This document shows, piece after piece, positions 15,272 to 22,671 of a DNA stretch of 25,509 nt. Position 1 is the stretch's first letter. Every line of letters starts with the position of its first letter. This DNA is from Flavicella sp964230805 (GTDB lineage Bacteria > Bacteroidota > Bacteroidia > Flavobacteriales > Flavobacteriaceae): NCBI GenBank assembly GCA_964230805.1, contig CAXRIA010000010.1, forward strand, positions 1 through 25,509, in the 5' to 3' direction. Below the pieces are notes generated by a model. That model ran no database searches. It was not told the DNA's origin and saw only the letters and a program-made list of their open reading frames with translations. A program made the position numbers and the translations under genes.

Positions 15272-16096
15272 ATGAAGCAATACTTAGATTTAGTAAAACA
15301 CGTCAAGGAAAACGGAGTTTTCAAAGAAGACAGAACAGGAACAGGTACCAAAAGTGTTTTTGGCTACCAAATGCGATTTGATTTATCGCAAGGATTTCCG
15401 ATGGTTACCACTAAAAAACTACACTTAAAATCAATTATTCATGAATTGCTTTGGTTTTTGAAAGGAGAAACCAACATTGCCTACTTGAAAGAAAACAATG
15501 TGAAGATATGGGATGCTTGGGCAGACGAAAATGGTGATTTAGGCCCTGTTTACGGGCACCAATGGAGAAGCTGGAATAGTGAAGACATTGATCAAATTGC
15601 GGAATTGATTGAAACACTCAAAACAAATCCTGATAGTCGCCGCATGCTTGTCTCTGCATGGAACCCAAGTGTCTTACCAGACACCTCAGTTTCCTTTGCA
15701 GAAAATGTAGCAAACAACAAAGCAGCCTTGCCACCTTGTCATGCTTTTTTTCAATTTTATGTTGCCAATGGAAAATTATCTTGTCAATTGTACCAGCGAA
15801 GTGCGGATATCTTTTTGGGAGTTCCTTTTAATATTGCTTCCTACGCCTTATTGACTATGATGATTGCGCAAGTCGTAGGGCTAGAGGCTGGAGATTTTAT
15901 TCATACGTTTGGAGACGCACATATTTACACGAATCATTTTGAACAAATCGAAACGCAACTTTCCCGAGAACCTCGAAGTTTGCCTGTGATGAAAATCAAC
16001 CCAGAAATCACCTCTATTTTCGATTTTACCTATGAAGATTTTACCTTAGAAGGATACGACCCACATCCCCTGATTAAAGGAGCGGTATCTGTATAA
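15272..16096 (+). CDS. thyA: Thymidylate synthase
   Basis: Converts dUMP and methylene-THF to dTMP and DHF. The start is placed at ATG 15272 (MKQYLDLVKHVKENG), giving 274 residues; the frame continues to ATG 15245, but the promoter and family alignment favour the later one. Key parts: DRTGTGTKSVFG (folate/phosphate Arg), LLWFLKGETN, KIWDAWADENGDLGPVYGHQWRSW, DSRRML (the second-subunit Arg pair), and the nucleophile Cys156 in LPPCHAFFQFYV. QLYQRSADIFLGVPFNIASYALL and HIYTNH complete the active site. An insertion before the catalytic Cys (SVSFAENVANNKA) makes it about 10 residues longer than E. coli ThyA. folA starts 23 bases after the stop, so thyA-folA are an operon, with DHFR recycling the DHF. 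Confidence 0.97.
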   Translation: MKQYLDLVKHVKENGVFKEDRTGTGTKSVFGYQMRFDLSQGFPMVTTKKLHLKSIIHELLWFLKGETNIAYLKENNVKIWDAWADENGDLGPVYGHQWRSWNSEDIDQIAELIETLKTNPDSRRMLVSAWNPSVLPDTSVSFAENVANNKAALPPCHAFFQFYVANGKLSCQLYQRSADIFLGVPFNIASYALLTMMIAQVVGLEAGDFIHTFGDAHIYTNHFEQIETQLSREPRSLPVMKINPEITSIFDFTYEDFTLEGYDPHPLIKGAVSV

Positions 16097-16119
16097 AACC
16101 ATTACTTATTTTCAACCAA

Positions 16120-16602
16120 ATGACAACAATCATTGCAGCTATTGCTGCCAATAATGCGCTAGGAAAAGACAACGATCTCATTTGGCATTTGCCTGCCGAT
16201 TTAATTCGTTTTCGAAAAATAACGACAGGACACCATATCATAATGGGGCGGAATACTTTTGAATCTATAGGAAAACCGCTCCCCAACAGAACGACGGTGA
16301 TTATTACTAGAAATCGGGAGTACAAGGCACCGGGGTGTATCGTGGTTCACTCCTTGCAGCATGCGTTGGACATTGCAAAAAACGACCCGCAACCTTTTAT
16401 TATTGGCGGAGCACAAATTTATGAAGAAGCCATTCATTGCGCTGACCAATTAGACATCACCGAGGTACACGCTGAATTTGAAGCAGACGTCTTTTTCCCA
16501 AAAATTGACCGGAATACCTGGAGAGAAACCAAACGAGAAACATTTTTGTCAGACGAAAAAAACAAATACGACTACAGCTTTGTCCGCTACGTTCGCGAGT
16601 AA
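16120..16602 (+). CDS. folA: Dihydrofolate reductase
   Basis: 160 residues, normal size. Reduces DHF to THF with NADPH in the cytoplasm. Motifs: AAIAANNALGKDNDLIW (the Met20 loop region, with Trp22), the proton-relay acid Asp27 in LPADL, GHHIIMGRNTFESIG, LPNRTTVIITRN, and FIIGGAQIYEEAI. It directly follows thyA (23-base gap), the classical thyA-folA pairing, and ends just before the terminator at 16629-16671. No trimethoprim-resistance type features are evident. Confidence 0.96.
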   Translation: MTTIIAAIAANNALGKDNDLIWHLPADLIRFRKITTGHHIIMGRNTFESIGKPLPNRTTVIITRNREYKAPGCIVVHSLQHALDIAKNDPQPFIIGGAQIYEEAIHCADQLDITEVHAEFEADVFFPKIDRNTWRETKRETFLSDEKNKYDYSFVRYVRE

Positions 16603-16628
16603 AGACATAACACTAAATAAATTAGGAC

Positions 16629-16671
16629 AAAAAAAAAGGAGAAATCTAACTTGAGATTTGCTCCTTTTTTT
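16629..16671. terminator. Bidirectional terminator of folA and the minus-strand RNA
   Basis: AAAAAAAGGAG (16631-16641) pairs with CTCCTTTTTTT (16661-16671). The stem continues with AAATCT (16642-16647) and AGATTT (16654-16659) past one bulged G. It has a T-run on the plus strand and T9 on the minus strand, so it can stop folA and also the small RNA read from the right. Confidence 0.85.
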
Positions 16672-16771
16672 AAACTAAACTTAAACCAAATTATGATTGT
16701 TATTATAGAAGGGTTCAAATTTTAAGAAGTAACCACTCAACTTAAAGGGTTTGAACAAATAACATCAAATT
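16629..16771 (-). ncRNA. Probable small non-coding RNA, about 140 nt
   Basis: A complete transcription unit on the minus strand without a gene. It has an exact promoter (TTG-N19-TATCTTTG, 16778-16807), about 140 bases, and a strong terminator with T9 at 16629-16671. Inside, GTTCAAA (16751-16757) pairs with TTTGAAC (16714-16720), and this stem continues with TTTAAG/CTTAAA beyond a small asymmetric bulge, closing a loop of about 14 bases. Two 11-base direct copies of ATCATAATTTG (16766-16776 and 16687-16697) flank this hairpin. The only ATG frame is seven codons long. Transcript ends are estimated from the promoter and terminator. It might belong to a known flavobacterial RNA class such as the Flavo-1 motif, which I cannot test. 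An alternative is a long antisense leader, but no gene follows it. Confidence 0.6.
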
Positions 16772-16777
16772 ATGATG

Positions 16778-16807
16778 CAAAGATACGCCAACAAACCTAA
16801 TTTACAA
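16778..16807 (-). promoter_or_regulatory. Promoter of the minus-strand small RNA
   Basis: On the minus strand: TTG (16805-16807), a 19-base spacer, TATCTTTG (16778-16785), an exact consensus match. The predicted start falls near 16771. No minus-strand protein gene lies between here and the terminator. Confidence 0.75.
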
Positions 16808-16935
16808 CGCAACATTATTATCTTTTTTGTGTACTATATTAACAATAAAGTTTTGTATACAATTATTTAACGATAAAATAACATATAAAAATAGGAATGA
16901 ATGCATATATTTGTGCGTACACTGATTTCGTTGCT

Positions 16936-17808
16936 ATGAATACCACAAAACCTACTTTAAAAAAAATTGAACCTGATTTCGGAAGTGCTTTTTTGCTCAA
17001 TCATTATACCGAATCGGTAAAAGATAGGTTTCCATTTTGGCACTTTCATCCTGAACTAGAGCTGGTCTATGTAAACAAAGGTGGTGGTAAAAGGCATATT
17101 GGAAATCACATCTCCTATTTCAAAAATAGTCAACTGGTTTTGATCGGATCTAATTTACCGCACATAGGCTATTTGGACCGTTTGAGCACCAACGGAACAG
17201 AGACAATCATTCAAATGAAACCTGACTTTTTAGGAAACGATTTTTTCAACCTTCCAGAAACGGCCAATATTGCGCAACTTTTTGAAAAAGCCAAAATGGG
17301 AATTTTATTTCATCCAGAAATCAAAAAAACGGTCGGACCAAAAATAAAGCACTTAAACAATTTACATGGAATCCAAAGACTCATTGGCTTCATTGAAATC
17401 CTTAACGAACTGGCAACCACCAATGACTATACCTTGTTGAATGCCCAAGACTTTGCCATGGAAGTATACCAACAAGACAATGACAGGGCTGACAAAATAT
17501 TCAAATTCATTACCAAAAACTTTCAAAATCACATAAGTTTGGACCAGATTTCTGAAGAGGTAAGTATGACACCCCCTTCATTTTGTCGCTACCTGAAAAA
17601 AGCAACAGGCAAAACATTTACAGAGCTCGTCAACGAATACCGCATTGTCCATGCTTCCAAACTATTGGCAGAAAAACCAACCAGCATTTCAGACATCTGC
17701 TATGAAAGCGGTTTTAATAATTTTTCGCACTTTACAAAGCTTTTTAAAAAGAAAACAGGATGGAGTCCATCTCACTATCGAAAAGAAATGAAAAAAATCA
17801 TTTTTTAA
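16936..17808 (+). CDS. AraC-family transcriptional regulator with cupin domain
   Basis: 290 residues from ATG 16936 (MNTTKPTLKKIEPDFG); an in-frame ATG at 16897 would add 13 residues and cannot be excluded. The N-terminal cupin-like sensor includes FPFWHFHPELELVYVNKGGGKRHIGNHISYF, whose histidines fit a small-molecule or metal site. The C-terminal AraC domain (last ~100 residues) has two helix-turn-helices: LDQISEEVSMTPPSFCRYLKKATGKTF and ISDICYESGFNNFSHFTKLFKKKTGWSPSHYRK. It should be a ligand-responsive activator or repressor. It converges on the sppA-pxpABC group, which makes a role in sugar or 5-oxoproline control possible but unproven; no paired promoter site was seen. Confidence 0.9.
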   Translation: MNTTKPTLKKIEPDFGSAFLLNHYTESVKDRFPFWHFHPELELVYVNKGGGKRHIGNHISYFKNSQLVLIGSNLPHIGYLDRLSTNGTETIIQMKPDFLGNDFFNLPETANIAQLFEKAKMGILFHPEIKKTVGPKIKHLNNLHGIQRLIGFIEILNELATTNDYTLLNAQDFAMEVYQQDNDRADKIFKFITKNFQNHISLDQISEEVSMTPPSFCRYLKKATGKTFTELVNEYRIVHASKLLAEKPTSISDICYESGFNNFSHFTKLFKKKTGWSPSHYRKEMKKIIF

Positions 17809-17894
17809 ACCCTTGTTAAAAAAAATGCACTATTGGTTGTCATGATCAAACGAAAATTTCGATAGAAAATAATGAAGTAGTGTACTTCTTACCG

Positions 17895-18827
17895 TCAATT
17901 TTTTTTGAATAAGATTCCCAATTTTTTCTCCTTTTGGAAATACAAATTCTGTGCTTCTTTCAAATTAATTTTTTCGAATCTAATTTTATCACCCGGTTTC
18001 TGCTGAGCCAAGTATGGAATGTCTGCAGAAACAACATTGGCAATTCTTGGATACCCCCCTATCGTTTGACTATCTGCCAACAAGATGATCGGATTTCCAT
18101 CTTTTGGCACTTGAATCGTTCCTCCTACAATTCCGGAGGACACCCTTTCTTTTCTCAATGTGTTTTTTAACGGTGGCCCCGATAATCGGTACCCCATACG
18201 ATTGCTATCGACATGGATTTGAAACTCCCTCTCAAAGAAATTATTTTGCGCCTCTTTCGTAAAAAAATCATACTCAATCCCTGGGAGTACGCGTACCTTT
18301 AAAAGTGAAGATACAGTTCCCTCCAAAAAGTTGGCAGGCAACTTTCGGAATGACATCTCTTTTTTCTCTAAAATTGGAATCTTGTCCCCTCTTTGTAAAT
18401 TTTTACCATTCAAACCTCCAATAGAAGCGTATAAATAAGTGGACATACTACCCAAATAAGAAGCTATTTGAAAACCTCCTGCAACTGACAAATAGCTTCG
18501 AAAACCTTCTTCCAACTTCCCAAAAGTTAAGACACTCCCCTTATCAACAGCAATCGTTTCATAACGATTGACTGGTTTCCCATTCAAACAAGCGTTCATT
18601 TGCGCTCCCGCAATCGCAATAAATGTATTTTTTTCAAATTTCAGAGCGGCTCCTGTCATCGTCATTTCAATGACAGCCGTATGCAAAGCATTGCCCACCA
18701 ACCAATTCGCAATTCTCATGGCATCGAAATCCATTACTCCAGAAATAGGAACACCAAAATCTCGATACGCTGTGCGTCCAGCATCTTGAATCAAACTTTG
18801 CAATCCGCCATGTAAAACTTCTATCAT
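17895..18827 (-). CDS. pxpC: 5-oxoprolinase subunit C (biotin-dependent carboxyltransferase fold)
   Basis: 310 residues, matching the PxpC/KipA (allophanate hydrolase subunit 2-like) family. Together with PxpA and PxpB it hydrolyses 5-oxoproline to glutamate with ATP. Recognisable elements are the start IEVLHGGLQSLIQDAGRTAYRDFGVPISGVMDFDAMRIANWLVGN, SYLSVAGGF, LRVLPG-like VRVLPGIEYDFF, DSNRMGYRLSG, SSGIVGGTIQVPKDGNPIILLADSQTIGGYPRI and the final PGDKIRF. Its ATG overlaps the pxpB stop by four bases (18824-18827), which implies translational coupling. It is the last gene of the group; only a weak hairpin (17874-17888) follows, so no terminator is called. Confidence 0.94.
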   Translation of the reverse strand: MIEVLHGGLQSLIQDAGRTAYRDFGVPISGVMDFDAMRIANWLVGNALHTAVIEMTMTGAALKFEKNTFIAIAGAQMNACLNGKPVNRYETIAVDKGSVLTFGKLEEGFRSYLSVAGGFQIASYLGSMSTYLYASIGGLNGKNLQRGDKIPILEKKEMSFRKLPANFLEGTVSSLLKVRVLPGIEYDFFTKEAQNNFFEREFQIHVDSNRMGYRLSGPPLKNTLRKERVSSGIVGGTIQVPKDGNPIILLADSQTIGGYPRIANVVSADIPYLAQQKPGDKIRFEKINLKEAQNLYFQKEKKLGILFKKN

Positions 18828-19495
18828 GATTGCATTTTGTTGTATTCCTTCAAGGAAATTTCATAAAACTGTACACGATCGCCACGTTTGACTAAAAAAG
18901 GATTTTCTTCCTTTTTCCTGTCAAAAATCAACACTGGCGTTTTCCCAATAATTTGCCATCCTCCTGGACTTGGCACTGAATAAACACCTGTTTGGGTATT
19001 TGCGATTCCCACAGCGCCCGCTTCAATTCGCAACCGAGGAGTTTTCTTTCGAGTACATTTTAACTTTTCATGCATCCCTCCCAAATAAAAAAAACCAGGC
19101 GTAAAACCCAACATATACACCAAATAAGTAGGCGCTGTATGCAAGCGAATTACCTCTCTTTTGGTCAGATTGGTTTGTTCCATGACCGCTTCCATATCCA
19201 ATGAAAAATTAGCGTGGTAACAAACGGGAATTTGCACAATTTTCGGAGCCTCCAATAAAATTTGTTCTGTTTCCAACCGTTCTAATTGCGCCACCAATTC
19301 ATCGTAGGACACTTTGAAAAAATCGTACTGAATTGTCACCGAAGCATAGGCTGAAAAACATTCCAAAATTCCTTTTATTTTCTTCTTGTTCACTCGCTCC
19401 AAAAAAATCTGAACCTCTCGATGAATGGCTTCCGAAATTTTGTCTCCAAAAGTCACCAGCAAGGCAGAATCTCCATAGGGTTGGTACTTTTTCAT
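18824..19495 (-). CDS. pxpB: 5-oxoprolinase subunit B
   Basis: 223 residues, the PxpB/KipI (allophanate hydrolase subunit 1-like) family. It starts MKKYQPYGDSALLVTFGDKIS, the usual 'GD.al.v.fg..i' opening. The conserved core is YLVYMLGFTPGFFYLGGMHEKL, followed by RLRIEAGAVGIANTQTGVYSVPSPGGWQIIGKTP. In B. subtilis the homologue was first described as the KipI kinase inhibitor, but the three-gene set supports the 5-oxoprolinase role. It begins two bases after the pxpA stop and overlaps pxpC by four bases. Confidence 0.94.
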   Translation of the reverse strand: MKKYQPYGDSALLVTFGDKISEAIHREVQIFLERVNKKKIKGILECFSAYASVTIQYDFFKVSYDELVAQLERLETEQILLEAPKIVQIPVCYHANFSLDMEAVMEQTNLTKREVIRLHTAPTYLVYMLGFTPGFFYLGGMHEKLKCTRKKTPRLRIEAGAVGIANTQTGVYSVPSPGGWQIIGKTPVLIFDRKKEENPFLVKRGDRVQFYEISLKEYNKMQS

Positions 19496-19496
19496 A

Positions 19497-20249
19497 TCAA
19501 AAAGCTTGTACCTTTATTTGGTTTTTCAAAAACAGCTCTTTCAAATACAAAACAGTTGTTACTGCATTTTTTGAATCACCATGAATACATATACTTTCAG
19601 CATCGACTGAAATTTCTTCTCCCGAATACGCTGTCACTTTTTGACTTTTAATCATTTCCAAAGCCTGATTTGCGCGTTCTTGTTTTGTAGACAACAACGC
19701 ACCTTTCTGATTTCTGGCCACTAGAAACCCGTTTGCATTGTAGCTTCTATCTGCAAATACTTCGCTGACAAAGGACAATCCCAAATGGACCGCTGCTTTT
19801 TCCATTTGTGAATTTGACATCCCTAAAAAAATCAATTTTGGATCCACCTCTTTTATCACCTCTCCAATCAATACAGCCAAATCAAAATCTTTTGCAGCGG
19901 CATTGTAAAGTGCTCCGTGTGGCTTTACATGTTTTAATGCACCCCCTTTGCTTTTCACCATTTGCTGCAAAGCCCCAATCTGATAACGCAAACAAGCTTT
20001 TAATTCAGCAGCGGAAAGTTGCATCGCCTTTCTCCCAAAATTTTCCAAATCAGGAAACGAGGGATGTGCTCCAATATTTGTTTGGTATTTCAATGCCAAT
20101 TCAATGGCTCTTTGAATGGTAAGGGGATCTCCTCCATGAAATCCACAAGCAATATTACACGAGCTGATCAAAGGAATCAATTCTTCATCATTGCCAACCA
20201 CCTTTTGATAATAACTTTCACCAACGTCACAATTCAAATCAATTTTCAT
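19497..20249 (-). CDS. pxpA: 5-oxoprolinase subunit A (LamB/YcsF family)
   Basis: 250 residues, typical for PxpA. The motif set is complete: DLNCDVGESY at the N-terminus, SSCNIACGFHGGDP, GAHPSFPDLENFGR, VKPHGALYN, EVFADRSYNANGFLVARNQKGALL, and the C-terminal ICIHGDSKNAV. With PxpB and PxpC it forms the ATP-dependent 5-oxoprolinase of prokaryotes, which removes the damage product of glutamine and glutamate cyclisation. It starts 8 bases after the sppA stop on the same strand, so sppA-pxpA-pxpB-pxpC are probably one transcript. No NRAMP-type transporter is present beside it. Confidence 0.95.
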   Translation of the reverse strand: MKIDLNCDVGESYYQKVVGNDEELIPLISSCNIACGFHGGDPLTIQRAIELALKYQTNIGAHPSFPDLENFGRKAMQLSAAELKACLRYQIGALQQMVKSKGGALKHVKPHGALYNAAAKDFDLAVLIGEVIKEVDPKLIFLGMSNSQMEKAAVHLGLSFVSEVFADRSYNANGFLVARNQKGALLSTKQERANQALEMIKSQKVTAYSGEEISVDAESICIHGDSKNAVTTVLYLKELFLKNQIKVQAF

Positions 20250-20257
20250 AGCGTTTC

Positions 20258-21982
20258 TTAATTAATTTGATAAACAAAAGGCAATCGCATCTGAATTCCA
20301 CTAACTTGACGGAAATGTTTTACTTCTTGCAACAAAGAAAAAACGTCCTTCGGAAAATTTGCTCCATAGTTCATCACGGGAATCTTTTTCAAAGTTTCTC
20401 GAATGTCTTTTTCATAAGAAGGATAATTTACAATACGAAAACTATCGATTTCTGCCAATTTTGCGGCAGCTTTGACAGCTTCCTTCAATCCTCCAAGCGC
20501 ATCTACCAGACCTATTTTTTTCGCTTGTTCTCCTGTCCAAACTCTGCCCTGTGAAAGCTCTTGAATTTTCTCTATCTCCATTTTTCTTCCTTTCGCTACC
20601 CGAGACACAAATCGTTTGTAGACCAAATCAACCCCCTCTTGAGTCACCGCATAAAACTCTTTTGACATGGGAGAAAACAAGCTGTAAAAAGGACTTTTAT
20701 TCGTAGCAACTCTATCTGCATGAATGCCTATATTTTCTGTGAACTGACTGATATTAGGCATCAAACCATACACCCCGATGGAACCGGTTATCGTGGTGGG
20801 TTCGGCGAAAATCTTATCTGCATTACAAGCAATATAATAGCCCCCTGAGGCAGCCAAATCCCCCATAGAAACCACCAGTGGTTTTTCTTTTTTGGTCAGT
20901 TCCAATTCTCTCCAAATCAAATCAGAAGCGAGCGCACTGCCTCCAGGCGAATTGACACGCAAAACAATCGCTTTGACAGCTTCTTGAGCACGTGCTTTTT
21001 TTAGCGCTTTGATCAGCATCTCTTGACCAATGTAATTTTCATCTCCTTTGCCATAAACAATGGCTCCTTGTGCATAAATAACCGCAATTTTTTCTTTCTC
21101 AATGGTTGAACGACTTTGCATTGTTTTGATGTAATCCAACATTGTCATTTCCGACAGGTCAGCTCCCGCTACATTTTCCAACTTTTTGTGGTATTCATCC
21201 TTGTATACTATCGCGTCTATCAAACCACATGCCATGGCTCTCTCCGGAGTTCTCCCTTTCAAGGCATCAGCGATTTGGTTCAATTTGTCCACAGCTATTT
21301 TTCTGCTCGCAGCCATTTCGTCTGTCAATGTACCCCACAAAGAAAAAATCAATTCTTTTACTTGCCTACGATTTTCAGTACTCATTTCATTTGCCAAATA
21401 GGGTTCTACGGCACTTTTATACTTCCCATGACGAATGACCTCCATTTTAAGACCGTATTCATCTTGAAAATCTTTAAAAAAAAGTGTCTCAAAAGCCAAC
21501 CCTTTGAAATCTAAATTCCCCAAAGGACTCATATAAATAGAATCCGCTACCGAATGCAAATAATATTCTTTTTGACTTACAACATCACCATAGGCAAACA
21601 CAAATTTTCCCGATTTTTTAAAGGATTGTAATGCCTCTCTTAGAACCTTTATTTGGGTAAGTCCCGCATCTAATAATTTTGTTTGAATACTGATGCCTTT
21701 TATCTTATCATCTTTCTGAGCAGCATCAATGGCTTGAACGATGGTATTCAACCCTGTCAACGCTTCATTATAACCTAGCATCTCATCAAAAAAATAAGGT
21801 GACTTCGGTGCGTAATCTTTGATTTTCGTTTGCAACTCTAACTGCAATACTGTATTGGGTTTTACCACAACTGCTGCTTCTTTTTCTGAAAATACGGCCA
21901 CGGATACCAGCACGAATAACAGGAAAACAATGGCTATAAAAAATCCTAAAAAGGAAGCCACTAAGTTTCTTAAAAATTTCAT
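20258..21982 (-). CDS. sppA: Signal peptide peptidase SppA, 67-kDa type
   Basis: 574 residues with one N-terminal membrane anchor (about 8-31) and two peptidase S49 domains, the long SppA form. The Ser-Lys dyad is present: Lys189 in RHGKYKSAVEPY (N-terminal domain) and the nucleophile Ser379 in MGDLAASGGYYIA (C-terminal domain), with LRVNSPGGSALAS (341-353) forming the oxyanion region. SppA degrades released signal peptides and other membrane-embedded peptides, with the active site outside the cytoplasm. A -7 element lies 17 bases before the ATG. pxpA follows after 8 bases. It is divergent from folK. Confidence 0.96.
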   Translation of the reverse strand: MKFLRNLVASFLGFFIAIVFLLFVLVSVAVFSEKEAAVVVKPNTVLQLELQTKIKDYAPKSPYFFDEMLGYNEALTGLNTIVQAIDAAQKDDKIKGISIQTKLLDAGLTQIKVLREALQSFKKSGKFVFAYGDVVSQKEYYLHSVADSIYMSPLGNLDFKGLAFETLFFKDFQDEYGLKMEVIRHGKYKSAVEPYLANEMSTENRRQVKELIFSLWGTLTDEMAASRKIAVDKLNQIADALKGRTPERAMACGLIDAIVYKDEYHKKLENVAGADLSEMTMLDYIKTMQSRSTIEKEKIAVIYAQGAIVYGKGDENYIGQEMLIKALKKARAQEAVKAIVLRVNSPGGSALASDLIWRELELTKKEKPLVVSMGDLAASGGYYIACNADKIFAEPTTITGSIGVYGLMPNISQFTENIGIHADRVATNKSPFYSLFSPMSKEFYAVTQEGVDLVYKRFVSRVAKGRKMEIEKIQELSQGRVWTGEQAKKIGLVDALGGLKEAVKAAAKLAEIDSFRIVNYPSYEKDIRETLKKIPVMNYGANFPKDVFSLLQEVKHFRQVSGIQMRLPFVYQIN

Positions 21983-21999
21983 TTCTATCTTTTTTCAAA

Positions 22000-22007
22000 C
22001 AAATATA
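22000..22007 (-). promoter_or_regulatory. Promoter -7 element of the sppA-pxpABC group
   Basis: TATATTTG on the minus strand, an exact TANNTTTG, 17 bases before the sppA ATG. No TTG is seen at the -33 spacing. It lies in the 59-base gap shared with folK. Confidence 0.55.
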
Positions 22008-22041
22008 GACTTTTCTAATTTCTTTTGTTTCTTTGTAAGGT

Positions 22042-22548
22042 ATGAGAAAAACACATTCCGTTTACTTATCTCTTGGAAGTAATTTAGGCAATAAAATAGA
22101 AAATTTAAACGCCGCTCAAAAAGCAATCGAAGACAAAGTAGGTCAAATAAAAAAGGTATCCCCAATATACAAAACCCCGGCATTGGGTTTTGACGGCAAT
22201 GACTTCTTGAATCTTTGTATTGAAATCAACACCGCTTATACCCCCGAAGAACTTCTAAAAAATATTTTAAGAATTGAACGCGAGTTGGGAAGACAAAAAA
22301 AGACGTCAAACGAGTATCAGAATAGATGCATTGATATTGACATTCTTCTTTATGAAAATCACCTTTCAAACACCACAGAATTAACCATCCCACATCCAAG
22401 GGCACACCTCCGAAATTTTGTACTACACCCTCTAAATGACATTGCCTCTGATGTTCAGTTTCCAAATTTCAATCAATCAGTAAGGGCGCTTTTGGCAAAA
22501 TGCAAAGACGACAGCCCTATTTTCAAAATCAAACAACCCCATTCATAG
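22042..22548 (+). CDS. folK: 2-amino-4-hydroxy-6-hydroxymethyldihydropteridine diphosphokinase
   Basis: 168 residues, HPPK family. It transfers pyrophosphate from ATP to the pterin in folate synthesis. Seen: YLSLGSNLGNKIENL at the start, VSPIYKTPALGFDGNDFLNLCIEI, ERELGRQ, RCIDIDILLYEN (the metal-binding DxD) and IPHPRAHLRNFVLHPLNDIA, a complete HPPK signature. It is divergent from sppA over 59 bases. It adds to the thyA-folA folate genes elsewhere in the window, although it is not in their operon. No other folate gene is adjacent. Confidence 0.95.
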   Translation: MRKTHSVYLSLGSNLGNKIENLNAAQKAIEDKVGQIKKVSPIYKTPALGFDGNDFLNLCIEINTAYTPEELLKNILRIERELGRQKKTSNEYQNRCIDIDILLYENHLSNTTELTIPHPRAHLRNFVLHPLNDIASDVQFPNFNQSVRALLAKCKDDSPIFKIKQPHS

Positions 22549-22671
22549 AACAATAAGCTGTTATAAAGTGCGTTTTACTCTGGACAATCTTTTTTTATAA
22601 ATCAAATTATAATCTTACCTTTCGTCGGTAACAAAACCCCGAAGAAAAATCTAATTTTTTTGAACCCAAAC

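Noticed and set aside
17874..17888. Hairpin GAAGTA/TACTTC between the AraC gene and pxpC as a terminator
   Set aside because: It has only a 6-bp stem and no continuous T-run on either strand directly after it.
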